A stretch of 24,241 bases of DNA from Firmicutes bacterium UBA5388 (GTDB lineage: Bacteria > Bacillota > UBA4882 > UBA10575). Below the pieces are notes generated by a model. It searched no databases, was not told the origin of the DNA, and was given only the letters and a program-made list of their open reading frames with translations. The stretch covers positions 5,221 to 29,461 of the forward strand of contig DHOO01000008.1 of assembly GCA_002409975.1 (NCBI GenBank). Reading direction: 5' to 3'. Positions 21,048 through 24,241 of this stretch are shown here, piece by piece (position 1 is the first letter of the stretch; the number at the start of each line of letters is the position of its first letter). The position numbers and the translations under genes were made by a program.

Positions 21048-22934
21048 TTACTTTCTAGCGTCCACACCAGCTAAGGTCAGTAACCGTCCAGTCACTACTT
21101 GATAGATGCCCTCCTCGTTTAAACCATAAAGCGCTTGTAATTCCTGAATGGTTCCGGATTCTATAAATCGATCCGGATATCCCAATCTCGAAATTTGGAG
21201 CTTTCTAATCCCCGCTTCAGCCAGAAGTTCTAGCACTGCAGAGCCAAAACCTCCAGTTAAAACATGATCCTCTACTGTAATAATATGCGGAACCCGCCGG
21301 GCCCAATAAAGGATCGTTTGTTGATCCAGAGGTTTTATGAACCGACAGTTTATTACAGTGCTATAGATGCCAACTTGTGTTAGAAGTTCCGCCGCTTTCT
21401 CGGCGATGTGAACCATCGGACCAAGGGCGAGAAGGGCTACATGTTCACCTTCTCTTAGGACCTCAGCTTCACCTAGGCGAAAAGTTGGTTGCAGCGAAAG
21501 TTTTATACCTCTGCCTTGCCCCCGAGGGTACCTGATGGCAACAGGTTTGTCCATGTCAACGGCTAATAATAACATCTGCCTAAGCTCGTTTTCATCTTTA
21601 GGCGCCATAATCGTTATCCCTGGGATCATACGAAGATAGGAAAGATCAAATACTCCATGATGAGTTGGCCCATCCTCGCCAACCACACCAGCCCGGTCTA
21701 AGGCAAAAATTACTGGCAATCCTTGTAAACAAACATCGTGAAGAATCTGATCGAAGGCTCTCTGCAAAAAAGTTGAATAAATAGCCACCACCGGTTTCAT
21801 TCCCGCTCGGGCCAGACCTCCAGCCATTGTTACAGCATGCCCTTCAGCAATTCCCACATCAAAAAAACGATTCGGGAAACGCTGAGAAAATTCTTTCAAA
21901 CCAGCTCCTTCGGTCATGGCAGCCGTAATGGCGACTATCCTCTCATCATGTGAGGCTACTTCCACAAGGGTTTTTCCAAAAACCTCTGTATAAGTAGGAG
22001 GGCCAGGTTTAAAAGGAAGATACCCGGTACTAATCTCAAATCCGGAAACCCCATGAAATTTACTGGGATCATCTTCAGCTGGCTTATAGCCTTTTCCTTT
22101 TTTGGTTAAAACATGAACTAGTATTGGTCCTTTATGTTCAGAAGCATCTAATAACGCCTGACTTAATTGGCGCAGATTATGCCCATCTACAGGACCAAAA
22201 TAAGTAAATCCTAGTTCTTCAAAGAGAATTCCAGGAATCACTAAGTACTTCAGGCTATCCTTGATTTTATCCAGATATCTAAAAGTAGTCTCCCCTACTT
22301 TAGGAATCTTCTGAATTAACTGTTGAAGCTCTTCTTTTAATTTATAAACCATCGGATTCATTCTTAGCCTGCTTAAATAGTTAGAAAGCGCACCTACATT
22401 AGGAGCGATCGACATCTCATTGTCGTTAAGAATCACGATCAGATTAGTCTTAAGATGTCCAGTATAGTTGAGAGCTTCAAAGGCCATCCCACCGGTTAAA
22501 GAGCCATCCCCAATCACCGAAACTACTTTATATTTTTCTCCGATAAGATCTCTGGCCTTGGCTAGACCAAGACCAACCGAAATTGAAGTACTACTGTGTC
22601 CAGTCGCAAAAATATCATGAGGGCTCTCTTCTGGTTTAGGAAACCCACTAATTCCTCCTAATTGTCTAAGAGTTGAAAAATTACTTAAGCGCCCAGTTAC
22701 TATTTTATGTACATAAGACTGATGGCCAACATCCCAGATTATTTTATCATAAGGGCTAGTAAAGACCTTATGAAGAGCCAAAGTAAGCTCAACCACTCCT
22801 AGATTCGGAGCAAGGTGACCACCATTCTTTGAAATGGTTTTAATTAAGAGAGCACGTATCTCCTCAGCTAAAATCTCTAATTTATTATAAGATAAATTTT
22901 TTAGATCCTCAGGAAGTTTTAGGTCATCAAGCAT
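21048..22934 (-). CDS. dxs: 1-Deoxy-D-xylulose-5-phosphate synthase
   Basis: The thiamine diphosphate enzyme that condenses pyruvate with glyceraldehyde 3-phosphate in the first step of the MEP isoprenoid pathway. From this start it has 628 residues. The TPP/Mg motif is GDGSLTGG (142-149) with NDNEMSIA (170-177). His40 in GGHLAPNLGVVELT, the pyrimidine domain EGHAVTMAGGLARAG and DRAGVVGEDGPTHHG are all intact. ATG 22932-22934 matches where other Dxs proteins start (MLDDLKLPEDL) but has only a weak GTGGGG ribosome site. An ATG at 22971-22973, five bases after oapA, adds 13 residues and also lacks a ribosome site. The pathway-gene context with OLE and oapA is the known one. Confidence 0.95.
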   Translation of the reverse strand: MLDDLKLPEDLKNLSYNKLEILAEEIRALLIKTISKNGGHLAPNLGVVELTLALHKVFTSPYDKIIWDVGHQSYVHKIVTGRLSNFSTLRQLGGISGFPKPEESPHDIFATGHSSTSISVGLGLAKARDLIGEKYKVVSVIGDGSLTGGMAFEALNYTGHLKTNLIVILNDNEMSIAPNVGALSNYLSRLRMNPMVYKLKEELQQLIQKIPKVGETTFRYLDKIKDSLKYLVIPGILFEELGFTYFGPVDGHNLRQLSQALLDASEHKGPILVHVLTKKGKGYKPAEDDPSKFHGVSGFEISTGYLPFKPGPPTYTEVFGKTLVEVASHDERIVAITAAMTEGAGLKEFSQRFPNRFFDVGIAEGHAVTMAGGLARAGMKPVVAIYSTFLQRAFDQILHDVCLQGLPVIFALDRAGVVGEDGPTHHGVFDLSYLRMIPGITIMAPKDENELRQMLLLAVDMDKPVAIRYPRGQGRGIKLSLQPTFRLGEAEVLREGEHVALLALGPMVHIAEKAAELLTQVGIYSTVINCRFIKPLDQQTILYWARRVPHIITVEDHVLTGGFGSAVLELLAEAGIRKLQISRLGYPDRFIESGTIQELQALYGLNEEGIYQVVTGRLLTLAGVDARK

Positions 22935-22977
22935 CTTTTTATTACCCCACTCTTGTTTTAGGAATTGCCTCATTCAA

Positions 22978-23565
22978 TTATTTATGATTTGTTTTAAGCC
23001 TTTGTTTTTTATTCTTCCCATTATTCTTTTTTCGGTTGACTATTTGTTCAAACTTTTCCAGAAAAAAAGCTACCTTCAACACTATCTCATGGGATTTATT
23101 GATGGCAAAAGATTTTCCCGCAGCTTTTCCTCCCACTGTTACTGCAGATATTAAACCAACAATAGTTATTGAAAATACGTCCCTTAACTGCGCAATGTTA
23201 TTATTTAACACAAAATCAATAACCAAAGCGGCGCCTAATGAGCCACTAACAGTGCCGCAGATGTCTCCAATCACATCATTACAGAAACTAGCAACCTGGT
23301 CAGCGTTTCTCACTAATTCGATGGCCTTTTTAGCGCCAAAGACCCGGTCGCTAGCCATCGCATGAAAAGGTTTTTCTGAAGCAGCCGTGGTCGCCGTACC
23401 AATAATATCAAATAGAATTCCTAATAAGATTACTGCTGATAAAACTAAAGCCGAAACCCAATAAACTGTAGTGGCCTGTGTAATCTGAAAAAGAATCGAA
23501 ATAGAAATAGATAAAAAAAAAGTCAGAAACCCGACCTGTAATGCCTTTTGTTGACTACCAGACAA
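22978..23565 (-). CDS. oapA: OLE-associated membrane protein OapA
   Basis: A membrane protein of about 195 residues encoded directly between OLE RNA and dxs, the position of OapA, which binds OLE RNA and brings it to the membrane. About four membrane segments are seen (near 15-33, 40-62, 105-125 and 133-155, counted from 23580). Between them lies a strongly patterned block, FDIIGTATTAASEKPFHAMA and ADQVASFCNDVIGDICGTVSG. Its NDVIGD gives the D-x-x-x-D arrangement reported as critical in OapA. The C-terminus is highly basic (RKKNNGKNKKQRLK), suitable for RNA contact. I prefer TTG 23563-23565, with GGAGGAG six bases upstream. ATG 23578-23580 adds five residues but has no ribosome site. Known from Bacillus halodurans; function there relates to alcohol, cold and magnesium stress. 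Confidence 0.85.
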   Translation of the reverse strand: MSGSQQKALQVGFLTFFLSISISILFQITQATTVYWVSALVLSAVILLGILFDIIGTATTAASEKPFHAMASDRVFGAKKAIELVRNADQVASFCNDVIGDICGTVSGSLGAALVIDFVLNNNIAQLRDVFSITIVGLISAVTVGGKAAGKSFAINKSHEIVLKVAFFLEKFEQIVNRKKNNGKNKKQRLKTNHK

Positions 23566-23589
23566 ACAATACTCCTCCATCCAAAATTA

Positions 23590-24203
23590 AGAAGATGGTC
23601 AATTATTGAGTAAACATTGTAGCTTAAGGTCCAGTAGGTTTTCCCGACATTCTCCGGAACGTTACCATTCCGGCGGTTTCCCTTTATGAACGTCTTACCG
23701 AGTCGCCTACGGTAAAACTGGATCACCACTTAGTCCACACCGCAATCCTCAACAATTGTCCCCCATAGGAATAGCCTAGGAGTTTTCCTCAACGGAAACT
23801 AGACGTTTCTAGCCTCTTTTGCAGAATGGGTTTCAAACAGCAAAGAGCAGTGTTCTTAGGCCTTCAAGAACTTCCACTTGATACCCGTTATCCTCCTCAC
23901 CCCACCTCAAGGCAGGCTACACTGCATCGATACTTAATAAGTAATAACTTTTTTCATACCGTATGCAGGTTCAATCCCAAGCCGTAGTTTCGCCCTTAAG
24001 CTTTCCCACACACTTGGGTCTCCACGGTAAGGGGTCAATGCCCACATGCCTTTGTGGGTCGCCCCTTTACCTTAACCCCCAGCACCGCCCCCAACTGGGC
24101 GTCAGCGGCTAGCACCAGGGACTTCATCGATGTGCCCGTGACGGATTTTTAGGCCCGTCTTCGAAACGGATTTCCGACTAGGATACTACACCATCTTCTA
24201 TTA
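23590..24203 (-). ncRNA. ole: OLE RNA (ornate large extremophilic RNA)
   Basis: About 610 nt without a credible ORF, GC-richer than the flanks and full of hairpins, filling the gap before oapA. Its ends pair: AGAAGATGGT near the 5' end (24190-24199) with ACCATCTTCT near the 3' end (23590-23599), a 10-bp terminal helix. Local stems include CCGGAA/TTCCGG near 23660. A promoter at 24210-24238 places the start near 24203. Length, the neighbouring OapA gene and the dxs operon all match OLE, a large structured RNA of extremophilic and anaerobic Firmicutes that forms a membrane complex with OapA. I identified it by context and architecture, not by alignment to the Rfam model. Confidence 0.87.
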
Positions 24204-24209
24204 TTGAAT

Positions 24210-24238
24210 ATTATAACATAAAAAATACAGATTTTAAA
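24210..24238 (-). promoter_or_regulatory. Promoter of OLE RNA
   Basis: On the minus strand TTTAAA (24233-24238), 17 bases, then exact TATAAT (24210-24215). It lies seven to ten bases before the 5' strand of the terminal OLE helix. It would also drive oapA and dxs. Confidence 0.7.
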
Positions 24239-24241
24239 TTA

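Noticed and set aside
23523..23729. A 68-residue minus-strand frame at the oapA/OLE junction.
   Set aside because: It runs across the OLE 3' end and into oapA in another frame, with no family features; a shadow.
23590..24203. Considered a group II intron, an IS200/IS605 end or a decayed TnpB gene because of the GC-rich, hairpin-rich sequence.
   Set aside because: No reverse transcriptase or TnpB protein motifs were found in any frame I read. The terminal helix, length, promoter and oapA-dxs context fit OLE RNA far better.

Overview
The window looks like a chromosomal segment of an anaerobic, low-to-moderate-GC Firmicute of the Clostridia/Peptococcaceae type. The evidence is the Gram-positive translation operon order rimP-nusA-rnpM-ylxQ-infB-rbfA-nrnA-truB-ribF, strong AGGAGG ribosome sites, a meso-diaminopimelate dehydrogenase, an AgrBD quorum-sensing pair and an OLE RNA-oapA-dxs locus, which is known from extremophilic and anaerobic Firmicutes. 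I cannot name the species. Almost every gene is on the minus strand; the main exception is a PHP-family phosphatase.

Layout from low to high coordinates. 1-2.6 kb: an interspersed repeat, a decayed YetF/DUF421 gene, and a GntR (YtrA-type) regulator-ABC transporter operon with a clear promoter and operator. 2.6-3.25 kb: a tiny AbrB-type protein whose start lies among competing hairpins, and the N-terminal stub of a tyrosine recombinase. 3.26-5.2 kb: ddh and the PHP phosphatase, transcribed divergently. 5.26-5.54 kb: a composite repeat array. 5.5-14.1 kb: the nine-gene ribosome-maturation, transcription and translation operon. 14.1-15.4 kb: an ApbE flavinyltransferase with its own promoter and terminator. 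15.5-18.6 kb: an agr-type peptide signalling region joined to c-di-GMP turnover. 18.7-20.75 kb: a ferredoxin/flavoprotein pair resembling AprB and AprA. 21-24.2 kb: OLE RNA, oapA and dxs.

The most interesting part is 15.5-18.6 kb. AgrB and a 39-residue AgrD make a cyclic peptide, but no AgrC kinase or AgrA regulator follows. Instead comes an operon of two paralogous stand-alone multi-pass membrane proteins, which resemble a receptor domain without a kinase, on either side of a membrane-anchored HD-GYP c-di-GMP phosphodiesterase. Between the two operons lies a long hairpin whose loop has 11 bases complementary to the agrD codons at the predicted peptide cleavage site. A split receptor/HD-GYP output for a cyclic peptide would be unusual.

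At the right end, about 610 nt of GC-rich non-coding sequence has a consensus-like promoter and closes on itself with a 10-bp terminal helix. Together with the oapA-dxs synteny this identifies it as OLE RNA. A family of modular ~50- and ~70-bp repeats is scattered through the intergenic regions of the whole window.
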